This document shows, piece by piece, positions 6,175 to 13,537 of a stretch of DNA of 13,614 nucleotides. Below the pieces are notes generated by a model. That model did not search any database. It worked only from the letters and a program-made list of their open reading frames with translations, and had not been told where the DNA came from. The number at the start of each line of letters is the position of its first letter. Position 1 is the stretch's first letter. Source of the stretch: Verrucomicrobiota bacterium (GTDB lineage: Bacteria > Verrucomicrobiota > Verrucomicrobiia > Chthoniobacterales > JAFAMB01); assembly GCA_019236035.1 (NCBI GenBank), contig JAFAJU010000314.1:1-13614 (forward strand). The letters run 5' to 3'. Both the position numbers and the translations under genes were made by a program.

Positions 6175-7134
6175 TTACGCTCCCAATTTTGTTCGGAAAT
6201 AGTCGATGGTTATACGAATTCCTTTATCAAAATCAACCCTGGGCTCCCAGCCCAACAGGGTACTCGCACGTGTTATATCCGGTTGACGAACCTTCGGGTC
6301 GTCTATCGGCAGTTCTTTGTACGTGATACCCCCCTTAGCGCCGGTGATTTCGAGAATCTTTTCGGCAAATTGTTTAATCGTCATCTCAACCGGATTGCCG
6401 ATGTTGATCGGCCCATGATGGTCGCTCATTGCGAGGCGGAAAATCCCTTCGATCAGGTCCGAAACGAAACAGAAACTCCGTGTTTGACTCCCGTCACCGA
6501 AGACCGTGAGCGGTTCGTTGTTCAATGCCTGGCTGATGAACGATGGGACAACCCGACCATCGCGGAGCCGCATCCTCGGGCCATACGTATTGAAGATCCG
6601 GACGATCTTCGTGTCCATCGCGTGAAAACGATGGTAAGCCATGGTCATTGCCTCAGCAAATCGCTTAGCCTCATCGTAAACACCCCGCGGGCCGATCGGA
6701 TTCACATTCCCCCAGTAATCTTCGTTTTGCGGATGCACCAGAGGGTCGCCATAGCACTCCGACGTCGAAGCCAATAGAAATTTAGCAGCTTTGTCCTTCG
6801 CCAGGCCGAGTGAATTGTGTGTTCCGAGAGCGCCAACCTTCAACGTCGGAATTGGGTGTTCCAGGTAATCGATTGGACTCGCAGGAGAGGCAAAATGGAA
6901 CACAAAGTCGACCTCGCCCGGCACAAAGATAAATTCGGAAACGTTATGCCGGATAAACCGGAAATCTGGATTTCCGGCTAGATGGGCAACGTTATCTGGG
7001 GATCCGGTAATGAAATTATCGATCGCTATGACCCGAAATCCCTCCGTGAGCAACCGATCGCAAAGATGCGAACCCAGAAATCCGGCGCCGCCAGTCACGA
7101 CCGCAGTTTTTTTCGAAGACTTCGATGCGAACAT
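6175..7134 (-). CDS. UDP-glucuronate decarboxylase (UDP-xylose synthase), SDR family
   Basis: 319 aa extended short-chain dehydrogenase. The N-terminus has the NAD-binding GGAGFLGSHL (15-24) and the IDNF-x-TG segment after the second strand. The active site shows ASTSECYGDPLVHPQ (122-136) and Y-x-x-x-K in GVYDEAKRFAEA (Tyr153, Lys157). The block NEDYWGNVNPIGPRGVYDEAKR is characteristic of UDP-xylose synthases as against generic epimerases; FGDGSQTRSFCFVSDL follows later. The enzyme converts UDP-glucuronate to UDP-xylose with bound NAD, providing a precursor for envelope or exopolysaccharide sugars. No glycosyltransferase cluster is next to it here. It starts 105 bp after phoU with no clear terminator between. 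A related 4-epimerase or the C-terminal part of ArnA-like enzymes is possible but less likely. Confidence 0.88.
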   Translation of the reverse strand: MFASKSSKKTAVVTGGAGFLGSHLCDRLLTEGFRVIAIDNFITGSPDNVAHLAGNPDFRFIRHNVSEFIFVPGEVDFVFHFASPASPIDYLEHPIPTLKVGALGTHNSLGLAKDKAAKFLLASTSECYGDPLVHPQNEDYWGNVNPIGPRGVYDEAKRFAEAMTMAYHRFHAMDTKIVRIFNTYGPRMRLRDGRVVPSFISQALNNEPLTVFGDGSQTRSFCFVSDLIEGIFRLAMSDHHGPINIGNPVEMTIKQFAEKILEITGAKGGITYKELPIDDPKVRQPDITRASTLLGWEPRVDFDKGIRITIDYFRTKLGA

Positions 7135-7151
7135 TGGATGAGCTTTGTCAC

Positions 7152-7165
7152 CTCTAGATCGAGAG
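7152..7165. promoter_or_regulatory. Palindrome-like site upstream of the UXS gene
   Basis: CTCTAGATCGAGAG is a near-palindrome 17 bp upstream of the UXS ATG. On the minus strand it reads CTCTCGATCTAGAG, sharing 11 of 12 bases (TCTCGATCnAGAG) with the perfect palindrome just upstream of the PtsN-like gene. It may be an operator or coincidence. Confidence 0.25.
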
Positions 7166-7239
7166 CCTCAGAAGTCGAGCGAAAACTTGTTTTGGGTGCG
7201 GTTACCTTCAGGGCGAGGCTATGCGCGAGCTGCCCAGGG

Positions 7240-7935
7240 TCAAGAATCCTCTTTGACCGCACCAAAGGTGTGACGAATATCCTCGGCATGTTCCTGCCAG
7301 AAAGCGTCTTCGGCAATGTTTGTTGCGTGATCTCCAATGCGTTCCAAGGCGCGCGCGATGAAAATAATGTTCAAGTAAGTCGGCACCTGTTCCGGATCAG
7401 CACCCATCCGCCCCGCTAATTTATCGGTCAAACTGGTGTTTAAACCGTCCAAGTACCGATCTCGCGGCTTCAGTTGCAGAGCAAGCTGCGAGTTTCCATC
7501 CACGAACGCACGAAGACTATCGCGGAAGATCCCTAGCGCCTCTCGGTAAAGGGGCTCCAGCAAAGAAACCTCCGGGACAGCCGGTCGCAAATTGATCTTC
7601 TTGGCTCGTCGCGCAATCGCAACAGATTGGTCAGCGACTCTTTCCAGGTTGGCACCGAGCTTCATCGTCGAGATCACCAGACGCATGTCGGAGGCCACGG
7701 GATGAAACCGAATCATGATCTCAACCCCCTCTTTGTCGATTTGTTTCTCCAGTATGTCTATTTCTTCGTCGTCGGCGATCGTCAGATTGCAGAGGTTGCT
7801 ATCCCTCTTTAGGAGACCTTCCATCGCATTTTCCATCAGGCGCTCAGCCAGACTCGACATCATCAACACGTCATTCTTCAAAATGTTCAGTGCTGTGTCG
7901 AAGCTAGTGCTTATATGTCTCCCGCGATCTGGCAT
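7240..7935 (-). CDS. phoU: PhoU-type phosphate-signalling regulator
   Basis: 231 aa from the ATG at 7933-7935. The frame is open to a GTG at 7989, but the E. coli protein begins about nine residues before the matching HISGQF segment and here MPDRGRHISTSF fits that best. The protein is two similar three-helix bundles; the repeated metal-binding motifs are LGANLERVADQSVAIARRA (about 93-111) and IARALERIGDHATNIAEDAF (about 193-212). PhoU links the Pst phosphate transporter to the PhoR/PhoB sensor system and restrains phosphate uptake in the cytoplasm. No pst or phoBR gene is in the window. It follows argS by about 100 bp on the same strand and may be read from the same transcript. No Shine-Dalgarno sequence settles the start. 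Confidence 0.9.
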   Translation of the reverse strand: MPDRGRHISTSFDTALNILKNDVLMMSSLAERLMENAMEGLLKRDSNLCNLTIADDEEIDILEKQIDKEGVEIMIRFHPVASDMRLVISTMKLGANLERVADQSVAIARRAKKINLRPAVPEVSLLEPLYREALGIFRDSLRAFVDGNSQLALQLKPRDRYLDGLNTSLTDKLAGRMGADPEQVPTYLNIIFIARALERIGDHATNIAEDAFWQEHAEDIRHTFGAVKEDS

Positions 7936-8034
7936 ACCAGGAATAGTAAACGCGAAATATCTTGCGTTTGCCAGCATTCCCATTTTCACGCAGATAACGA
8001 GCGCTTCGACGCAAGCCAGGAACTTAAGCGACGG

Positions 8035-9738
8035 CTACATTTTGTCCGGCACCTGAATTCCCAATAGATCGAGGCCCGTTTGCAGAAGTCGTGCAAAAAC
8101 GTCGCATAAAAGTAGTCGGGTTTCGCGCTTTACCGGTTCCGCAGAGAGCACCGGGCAGGATTCGTAAAACCCGTGAAACTGGGCGGCGAGTTCGTAAAGG
8201 TAGTTCGCTAAAATATTAGGCTTAAATCCATCAAGAATCGCCGGCACTACATCCGGAAATTGCAGAATCTTTTTTGTCAGAGCCAGCTCCGGCTCCTCTC
8301 CAAGTTCGACCGAGCTTGGGGCTACAAATGCCGCGTCCAGCTTCCTAAAAATTGATCGACTGCGGACATAGGCGTTCTGGAGATAGGGAGCGGTGTTTCC
8401 CTGCAGCGAGAGCATTTTATCCCAGGAGAAAACGTAATCCGTCATACGGTGCTGGGACAGATCGGCGTATTTGATCGCCCCAATTCCAACGATCCTCCCG
8501 ATGGCGCTCCGCTCTCGCTCGGACAACTCGGGATTCTTCTCGGCAACGATGGCAGTAGCTCGGCCGACTGCTTCCTCCAGTAACGCACGTAGAGGAACCG
8601 ATTCTCCGGAGCGTGTACGCATGAGCTTCCGGTCCTCTCCCAGGATACTGCCAAACGCGATATGCTGCAGGTCCAGGTCGTATCCGAGCCGGCGCGTAAG
8701 GCTGAATAACTGCTGAAAGTGAAGATTTTGAGGCGCACCCACAACATACCAGACTGCATCGGCATGCCACTGTCGGTATCGATATTCGATTGTAGCTACA
8801 TCGGTTGTCGCATAACCGAATCCTCCGTCGGACTTCCGAACAATAAACGGATCATCAGATAACTCGTGATCCCAGACAACGATAGCTCCTTCACTCGCCT
8901 CGGCCAGCCCACGGTCCTGCAGTTCCTGCACAACTCCCGGTAACTCCGCGTTATAGAAACTCTCGCCGAGTTGGAAGTCGAATCGGACCCCCAAAAGATC
9001 GTAATTCTTCGAAAACTCCGCTTTTGAGAGATCAACGCACCGTTGCCAAATACGGCGGTTCTCAATATCTCCCTCCTGCAATTTAACCAGTTCCCGACGA
9101 CACTCTCCCAGTATTTCGGGATCCTTCTCCGCTGCCGCGTCGGCTTCGCGATAGATGCGCACCAGCTCTTCCATCGGATCGGAATCGAGGGTGGCTCGAT
9201 TTAACAAACGCTTCCAACCGTAGATGACCTTTCCGAATTGAGTACCCCAATCGCCGAGGTGATTATCCGTGATCACTTGATGGCCCAGGAACCGGGCGAC
9301 CCTCGCCAGTGCGTCCCCGAGATTCGTTGATCGGATATGCCCGACGTGCATCGGTTTCGCAATATTCGGAGAGCTGAAGTCGATGACGATCGTTTTCGGC
9401 GCGGCTACCGGTTCCACGCCGAGCCGTTTGTCCAAAGCCAACTCATGAACCCGATGCGCAAGAAACTCCGGAGATATTCTGAAATTGATAAATCCCGGAC
9501 CGGCGACTTCCGGCGGCGGCCCGATGCCCTTCGTGGAAAGATTTGCGACGATCCGACTAGCTAGAGTTCTCGGGTTTTCCTTCACCTTCTTGCCCATCAC
9601 CATTGCGGCATTCGTCTGATAATCGCCATGCCGCGGATCCATAGTCGGCGCTAGTTGCAGCGGTTCATCGCTTTTGATGCCAACCGCTTGCAGAGCGTTT
9701 TGCAAGCGCTCCTGCAATATCTGGGTGACCGTCGCCAT
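8035..9738 (-). CDS. argS: Arginyl-tRNA synthetase
   Basis: 567 aa class I synthetase that charges tRNA-Arg. The N-terminal ArgRS-specific domain (about 1-90, with DPRHGDYQTNAAMVMGK) contacts the tRNA D-loop. The catalytic Rossmann domain has FSSPNIAKPMHVGHIRST, in which HVGH (131-134) is the HIGH signature, then DNHLGDWGTQFG. The second signature is the degenerate KLMRTRSGE (371-379), normal for ArgRS, many of which lack a KMSKS lysine. The anticodon-binding domain starts around HRMTDYVFSWDKMLSLQGNTAPYLQNA, a conserved family block. Length and motifs are complete. It starts 3 nt after the stop of the PtsN-like gene, so translation is probably coupled; no Shine-Dalgarno sequence is visible. 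Confidence 0.97.
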   Translation of the reverse strand: MATVTQILQERLQNALQAVGIKSDEPLQLAPTMDPRHGDYQTNAAMVMGKKVKENPRTLASRIVANLSTKGIGPPPEVAGPGFINFRISPEFLAHRVHELALDKRLGVEPVAAPKTIVIDFSSPNIAKPMHVGHIRSTNLGDALARVARFLGHQVITDNHLGDWGTQFGKVIYGWKRLLNRATLDSDPMEELVRIYREADAAAEKDPEILGECRRELVKLQEGDIENRRIWQRCVDLSKAEFSKNYDLLGVRFDFQLGESFYNAELPGVVQELQDRGLAEASEGAIVVWDHELSDDPFIVRKSDGGFGYATTDVATIEYRYRQWHADAVWYVVGAPQNLHFQQLFSLTRRLGYDLDLQHIAFGSILGEDRKLMRTRSGESVPLRALLEEAVGRATAIVAEKNPELSERERSAIGRIVGIGAIKYADLSQHRMTDYVFSWDKMLSLQGNTAPYLQNAYVRSRSIFRKLDAAFVAPSSVELGEEPELALTKKILQFPDVVPAILDGFKPNILANYLYELAAQFHGFYESCPVLSAEPVKRETRLLLCDVFARLLQTGLDLLGIQVPDKM

Positions 9739-9741
9739 CCG

Positions 9742-10218
9742 TCAGTTGGCTTGCGGTCGAGGGGCCTTATTGTCGAAGATACCGAGGATTTCCTCGGATG
9801 ACTCTGCTTTCGCGAGCTGTTCGCGTATCGTCTTGTCGTTCAAAAACTTAGCAATTGCGGCCAAAGTTCGAAGATGAACCTGAAACTGGTCCTTTGGCAC
9901 GACAAACAAAACGATGAACCGAACCGGTGAGTTATCTAGGGAATCGAATTCGATCCCGGTCGAAGACCTGCCGAACGCCGCCACCACCTCACTCACACAA
10001 TTTGACGAAGCGTGGGGAATGGCGATCCCGAATCCAATTCCCGTGCTCATGGTCTCTTCGCGCTGGCGCAACGCCCCTAGAATCGAATCTCTGTCAGACG
10101 TCCGCACCCGGCCTTTCTGCACCAACAAGTCGATCAACTCCACGATTGCCGCCCACCTTTCGGTTGCCTTCATTTCGGGGATGATTTGATCTACGGATAA
10201 AAGGGAGCCCAATGTCAT
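9742..10218 (-). CDS. PTS EIIA domain protein, nitrogen-PTS (PtsN)-like
   Basis: 158 aa from the ATG at 10216-10218; an ATG at 10240-10242 would add eight unconserved residues. A single type-2 EIIA domain: REETMSTGIGFGIAIPHA (about 53-70) is the family signature, with phospho-acceptor His69 in AIPHA. Later conserved segments are VRFIVLFVVPKDQFQVHLRTLAAIAKFL. Such proteins take phosphate from NPr/HPr, either to pass to sugar permeases or, as in PtsN, to regulate potassium transport and stress responses. No EIIB/EIIC gene is adjacent, which favours a regulatory role. It is first in a minus-strand unit with argS (3-nt gap), possibly followed by phoU. A 12-bp palindrome sits 3 bp upstream of the ATG. 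Confidence 0.87.
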   Translation of the reverse strand: MTLGSLLSVDQIIPEMKATERWAAIVELIDLLVQKGRVRTSDRDSILGALRQREETMSTGIGFGIAIPHASSNCVSEVVAAFGRSSTGIEFDSLDNSPVRFIVLFVVPKDQFQVHLRTLAAIAKFLNDKTIREQLAKAESSEEILGIFDNKAPRPQAN

Positions 10219-10390
10219 AGCTCTCGATCGAGAATGCGGCACCTTAGCAAGTCACCGCCCTTTGACAAGAGCCTTTCACTTGAAAGATGCAAACGCTATT
10301 TATATGCCGGAACACCAAAGCTGCCGTTTCGATTTAATGTTGAAAATCGCTCGTCTTACCAACAACCACCCAACCTCGTGAGTCTATTGC
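10219..10390. promoter_or_regulatory. Divergent intergenic region between the PtsN-like and GlgA-like genes
   Basis: This 172-bp region must hold promoters for both directions. On the plus strand it has TTGACA (10262-10267, a perfect -35 hexamer) and A/T-rich TATTTATAT (10297-10305), but 29 bp apart, too far for one ordinary promoter. Between them is the inverted repeat CTTTCA-CT-TGAAAG (10273-10286), a possible operator. The 60-codon plus-strand frame across the gap shows no coding character. The GlgA-like start has only a weak GTGAG upstream. Confidence 0.4.
10222..10233. promoter_or_regulatory. Perfect 12-bp palindrome next to the PtsN-like start
   Basis: TCTCGATCGAGA is fully self-complementary and ends 3 bp before the ATG (minus strand); its GAGAG part is the only Shine-Dalgarno-like sequence available. 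A close relative lies upstream of the UXS gene (7152-7165). It could be a repressor site or chance. Confidence 0.35.
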
Positions 10391-11839
10391 ATGAAGATTT
10401 TAATGGCAACCAGTGAGTTCTCCCCTCTCGGCTCGACCGGAGATTTAGGGGATCAAGTCCGTATCCTGGCCGTTGAATTAAAGCGACTTGGTCATGACGT
10501 CAGCGTCGTCATGCCGTTCTATCGATCCATTCGCGAAGGCAACTACGATATCAGGCCAACCAGTGTCGAATTTCAGATCAACCTGGGAGGAAAGAAAGCG
10601 TCTACCGACATCGTCGAGACGACAGGTCCTGACCAAATTCAGGTATTCCTAGTTCGTCGAGACGAATACTTTGATCGAAGCGGTATCTATGGAGGAAACG
10701 GCCGGGCTTATGAAGATAACGCCGAACGATTTATTTTTTTCGCTAAATCCGTCGTCGAACTTGCTCGAAAGCTCGCTCCTGCTCCGGAACTGATCCACAG
10801 CCACGATTGGACCACAGCTCTTATTCCGGTATTCGTTCGAGACCGGCAGCTCCCGTTTAGGACGGTTCTCACGATCCATAACCTGGAGCACCAGGGTTCA
10901 TTCTGGAGTTTCGATTTTGCCCTAACCAGTTTGCCCGGAAACTATTTTGGTCCGCGGGGTCTTGAGTTTTATGGTCGCCTCAACTTCCTCAAAGCTGGCA
11001 TCTTGTACGCCGACGCCGTGACATTGCCTGGCGAAGCGGCTCTCTTCGAGGCTTTCACCCCTCAACACGGTTTCGGCTTGGACGCCGTTCTGCAGGAAAA
11101 TCGCTTTCGGACCTACGGAATTCCCCACGGCGTCGACTACTCCCAAACCAATCCGCCGCTCGATAAACTCCTCGGTAGACGCCAGAAATCCGAAGCGAAC
11201 GATGACAAAACACGTTGCCGGCAAGCGCTTTTGGATCAAATGGACCTGGAAACAAACCCCACGGGAATCGCTCTCGCTCTACCCATCGAACCGCAAGATG
11301 AGGCGGCATTCAGCTCAATTAAACCGGTTCTGGACCTTGTTTTGACTGCCGATACTGGTCTCTTTGTGACCGGCAAAGCACACGAACAGGACTTAGCCGA
11401 AGTTATCGTCGCAGAACGCAGATATCCAACGCGTTTCGCCTATCGCCCGGACGCCGACACAAAGTTACGACAACTAACGCTAGCCGGCGCTGACGTCGTA
11501 CTGCTTCCTTCGTCGCTCGGCTTCCGGGGTACAAACGCGCTGGCCGCGATGCGCTACGGAACCCTTCCAATTGTCAGGATGCACGGCGGAGTCCATCAAC
11601 TGGTTTCCGATTATGATCCGGCCTCTGACTACGGCTGTGGATTCGTCTACTCCGACCCTTCGCCGATGGCGCTATGGGATTCGATCCGGCGAGCGATCCA
11701 GCTCTACCGCCAGCCGGAAGAATGGACTAGACTCGTGCGTCGAGCGCAAGCCGTCGATTTGTCGTGGGCCGAGTCGGCAAAGGCTTTTTCCAAACTGTAT
11801 GCTAACCTCTTGCGGCACCGGCAGGCCAGTCCGGCTTAG
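10391..11839 (+). CDS. Glycogen/starch synthase-like GT5 protein with degenerate active site
   Basis: 482 aa, the length of bacterial GlgA. The GT5 fold is clear: MKILMATSEFSPL at the N-terminus, RAYEDNAERFIFF (105-117), HSHDW (136-140), LTIHNLEHQG (160-169), LEFYGRLNFLKAGILYAD (191-208), HGFGLDAVLQ (226-235), GIPHGVDY (243-250) and AMRYGTLPIVRMHGG (386-400). However, the donor-site residues are missing. KTGGL is STGDL (15-19), so the ADP-glucose-binding Lys is Ser. The SRFEPCGL segment is SSLGFRGT (374-381), so the catalytic-site Glu is Gly. The segment that should carry the Arg and Lys phosphate binders (VSRL-x-x-QKG) reads ALALPIEPQDE. The frame is intact, so it is not a decayed gene. It is probably a pseudoenzyme, regulator or glycosyltransferase with a changed donor, and should not be called glgA. 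A probable operon partner, an aminotransferase, follows 28 nt downstream. Confidence 0.85.
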   Translation: MKILMATSEFSPLGSTGDLGDQVRILAVELKRLGHDVSVVMPFYRSIREGNYDIRPTSVEFQINLGGKKASTDIVETTGPDQIQVFLVRRDEYFDRSGIYGGNGRAYEDNAERFIFFAKSVVELARKLAPAPELIHSHDWTTALIPVFVRDRQLPFRTVLTIHNLEHQGSFWSFDFALTSLPGNYFGPRGLEFYGRLNFLKAGILYADAVTLPGEAALFEAFTPQHGFGLDAVLQENRFRTYGIPHGVDYSQTNPPLDKLLGRRQKSEANDDKTRCRQALLDQMDLETNPTGIALALPIEPQDEAAFSSIKPVLDLVLTADTGLFVTGKAHEQDLAEVIVAERRYPTRFAYRPDADTKLRQLTLAGADVVLLPSSLGFRGTNALAAMRYGTLPIVRMHGGVHQLVSDYDPASDYGCGFVYSDPSPMALWDSIRRAIQLYRQPEEWTRLVRRAQAVDLSWAESAKAFSKLYANLLRHRQASPA

Positions 11840-11867
11840 TTTGCTGCCTGGCGGATAACGTTACCTG

Positions 11868-13247
11868 ATGCTTCCCGAAATCGTTACTCCGGTCCCTGGG
11901 CCCCGCTCGCGTGAACTGGCGTCTCTACTGTCTAAATATGAAAATCGTAATGTGACCTATGTTGCTCCTGACTTCCCAGTTTTTTGGGCGAGGGCTTCGG
12001 GAGCAAATGTGTGGGACGTCGATCAGAACCGTTTCCTGGATCTTACCGCAGGCTTCGCAGTTGCCGCGCATGGTCACACGCACTTTTCGGTTCGAGCGGC
12101 AATGGTTGATCAATCCGCCAAATTGCTGCACGCCATGGGAGACGTGCACCCTTCTGAGAACAAGGCACTCCTCTGCCGGAGGTTGAGTCAGATCACCTTC
12201 GAACGATGGGGACTCGGCACCGGAAAGACAACCCTCTGCAATTCCGGCTTCGAGGCGGTCGAAGTCGCCATCAAGACCTCCCTGCTACACAGCGGGAAAC
12301 CAGGCGTCATCGCGTTCACCGGCGGCTACCACGGCCTCGGCTACGGTGCGCTAGAGGTGATGGGTATTCGCTGGTTCCGTGCCCCCTTCCAGCAACATCT
12401 TCGCGACTTCACCATTTGGGTCCCCTACCCTCACTGCTACCGGTGTCCGTTTGGTAGATTGGAAGGGTACAGGTTGGATGGATCCCGCTTCCCTAATTGT
12501 GCCAGCTCTTGCCTGGGCGCCATCGAGGATCAAATCGTTCAGGCCGTTCGTCAACGGCCGGTTGGATGCGTAGTCGTCGAGCCATGCCAGGGCCGCGGGG
12601 GTGAGATTGTACCTCCACTCGATTTCCTTCGGATGCTTCGCCAGCTTTGCGACACCTACAAAATACTCCTCGTTTTCGACGAGATTTACACCGGATTCAA
12701 CCGTACCGGCGCATTGTTCGCCAGCGACCAGTTCGGCGTTTTTCCAGATATCATCTGCCTGGGCAAAGGACTCACGACAGGTTTCCCTCTAACGGCCTGC
12801 GTCGGACGGGCAGAGATCATGGATGCCTGGCCTCGCTCAGCCGGTGAAGCCCTGCATACCACAACCTTCCTTGGAAATCCGGTAGGCTGTGCGATGGCGC
12901 TCGCCTCAATCGAACTACACCTGAACAACACGGTAGGAAAACGTGTTCAAATGCTGGGAAAACATTTTCGTGCCCGTCTTAACGCGTTGGCTGAACCTGC
13001 CATTGGGCACGTCCGGGGTCTCGGACTTATGATCGGCGCTGAGCTAGTTCGGAAGGATGGCTCACCGGATCCAAAACTTGCATCGCAAACGGTTCTGTCG
13101 GCGCTAAAAGATGGCCTGCTTTTACTCGGTGGAGGCCCGGACGGCAACGTTTTGTCCTTTACACCCCCATTTTGCATCGAGGCCGAAGAAATCGATTACA
13201 CCTGCAACAAAATCTGCGACTATTTGCGTTTGGGATCTGTCTCGTAG
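11868..13247 (+). CDS. Class III PLP-dependent aminotransferase, GabT/acetylornithine type
   Basis: 459 aa fold-type I PLP enzyme of the ornithine/4-aminobutyrate aminotransferase family. Landmarks: LDLTAGFAVAAHGHTH (57-72), CNSGFEAVEVAIK (124-136, PLP-phosphate site), FTGGYHGLGYGAL (150-162), VVVEPCQGRGGEIVPP (235-250), VFDEIYTGFNRTG (269-281, Asp271 contacts the PLP ring), CLGKGLTTG (297-305, Schiff-base Lys300) and HTTTFLGNP (330-338). An insert with Cys190, Cys193, Cys211 and Cys215 (CYRCPFG...CASSC) recalls a cysteine-bearing subgroup of these aminotransferases; metal binding is possible but unproven. The substrate cannot be fixed: an omega-amino or acetylated diamino acid, with 2-oxoglutarate or pyruvate as acceptor, is usual. 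The ATG at 11868 lacks a Shine-Dalgarno sequence. Its 3' end overlaps the convergent Dabb gene by 28 bp. Confidence 0.88.
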   Translation: MLPEIVTPVPGPRSRELASLLSKYENRNVTYVAPDFPVFWARASGANVWDVDQNRFLDLTAGFAVAAHGHTHFSVRAAMVDQSAKLLHAMGDVHPSENKALLCRRLSQITFERWGLGTGKTTLCNSGFEAVEVAIKTSLLHSGKPGVIAFTGGYHGLGYGALEVMGIRWFRAPFQQHLRDFTIWVPYPHCYRCPFGRLEGYRLDGSRFPNCASSCLGAIEDQIVQAVRQRPVGCVVVEPCQGRGGEIVPPLDFLRMLRQLCDTYKILLVFDEIYTGFNRTGALFASDQFGVFPDIICLGKGLTTGFPLTACVGRAEIMDAWPRSAGEALHTTTFLGNPVGCAMALASIELHLNNTVGKRVQMLGKHFRARLNALAEPAIGHVRGLGLMIGAELVRKDGSPDPKLASQTVLSALKDGLLLLGGGPDGNVLSFTPPFCIEAEEIDYTCNKICDYLRLGSVS

Positions 13248-13525
13248 TCCAAGACCAGCGCTTCTTGAGTGTTTGGCTTGATAGCCTCTTCCACGAATTT
13301 GATGTAAATCGGGTCCTCGTTGAACATCGCCATCCGCTCCTTCGAGTCGAAGTCTACCGCGAGAAAGTATGGCCACTCATTTTTCTGGTCAATTCGCCGG
13401 CCGCATCGCACGTTCATCGCAACCGGAATCTTCAAAAGCTGCATTCGCGTTTGCAGCAAGAGTTTCTCGAGCTGCTCAGCCGTGGACCCGGGTTTGAGTT
13501 TATATAGAACGATGTGATGAATCAT
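13220..13525 (-). CDS. Stress-responsive A/B barrel (Dabb) domain protein
   Basis: 101 aa, a single Dabb domain of dimeric alpha/beta ferredoxin-like fold. It opens with MIHHIVLYKLKPGSTAEQLE, the typical Dabb start (M-x-x-H-x-V-x-F/Y-K-x-K), and continues with a short helix, central strands (YFLAVDFDSKERMAMF) and the late DPIYIKFVEEAIKP, where the family has H/P-x-H-x-x-x-x-x-x-x. Functions in the family vary (stress proteins, polyketide cyclases, monooxygenase-like), so none is assigned. Probably cytoplasmic and homodimeric. It has the best ribosome binding site in the window. The gene is convergent with the aminotransferase and their coding ends overlap by 28 bp, with no room for a terminator between. 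Confidence 0.85.
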   Translation of the reverse strand: MIHHIVLYKLKPGSTAEQLEKLLLQTRMQLLKIPVAMNVRCGRRIDQKNEWPYFLAVDFDSKERMAMFNEDPIYIKFVEEAIKPNTQEALVLDYETDPKRK

Positions 13526-13532
13526 GTGCGCG

Positions 13533-13537
13533 TCCTC
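13533..13537 (-). promoter_or_regulatory. Shine-Dalgarno sequence of the Dabb gene
   Basis: GAGGA on the minus strand, 7 nt before the ATG at 13523-13525. It fixes this start and stands out because most other genes in the window lack such a site. Upstream, TATAAC (minus, about 13550-13555) could be a -10 box, but no matching -35 was found. Confidence 0.6.

Noticed and set aside
5998..6777. Long plus-strand open frame (259 codons) opposite the UXS gene
   Set aside because: It lies antisense to a gene with clear UDP-xylose synthase motifs, crosses the repeat region and has no recognisable domain; it mirrors the real gene's codon bias.
8035..9738. Missing KMSKS motif in arginyl-tRNA synthetase as a sign of inactivity
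   Set aside because: Many bacterial ArgRS have a degenerate KMSKS with a K-x-x-x-TR-x-G region as seen here; the rest of the enzyme is intact.
10234..10416. 60-codon plus-strand ORF upstream of the GlgA-like gene
   Set aside because: It spans the promoter region and runs into the GlgA-like start; no conserved sequence or ribosome binding site. A regulatory uORF is possible but unsupported.
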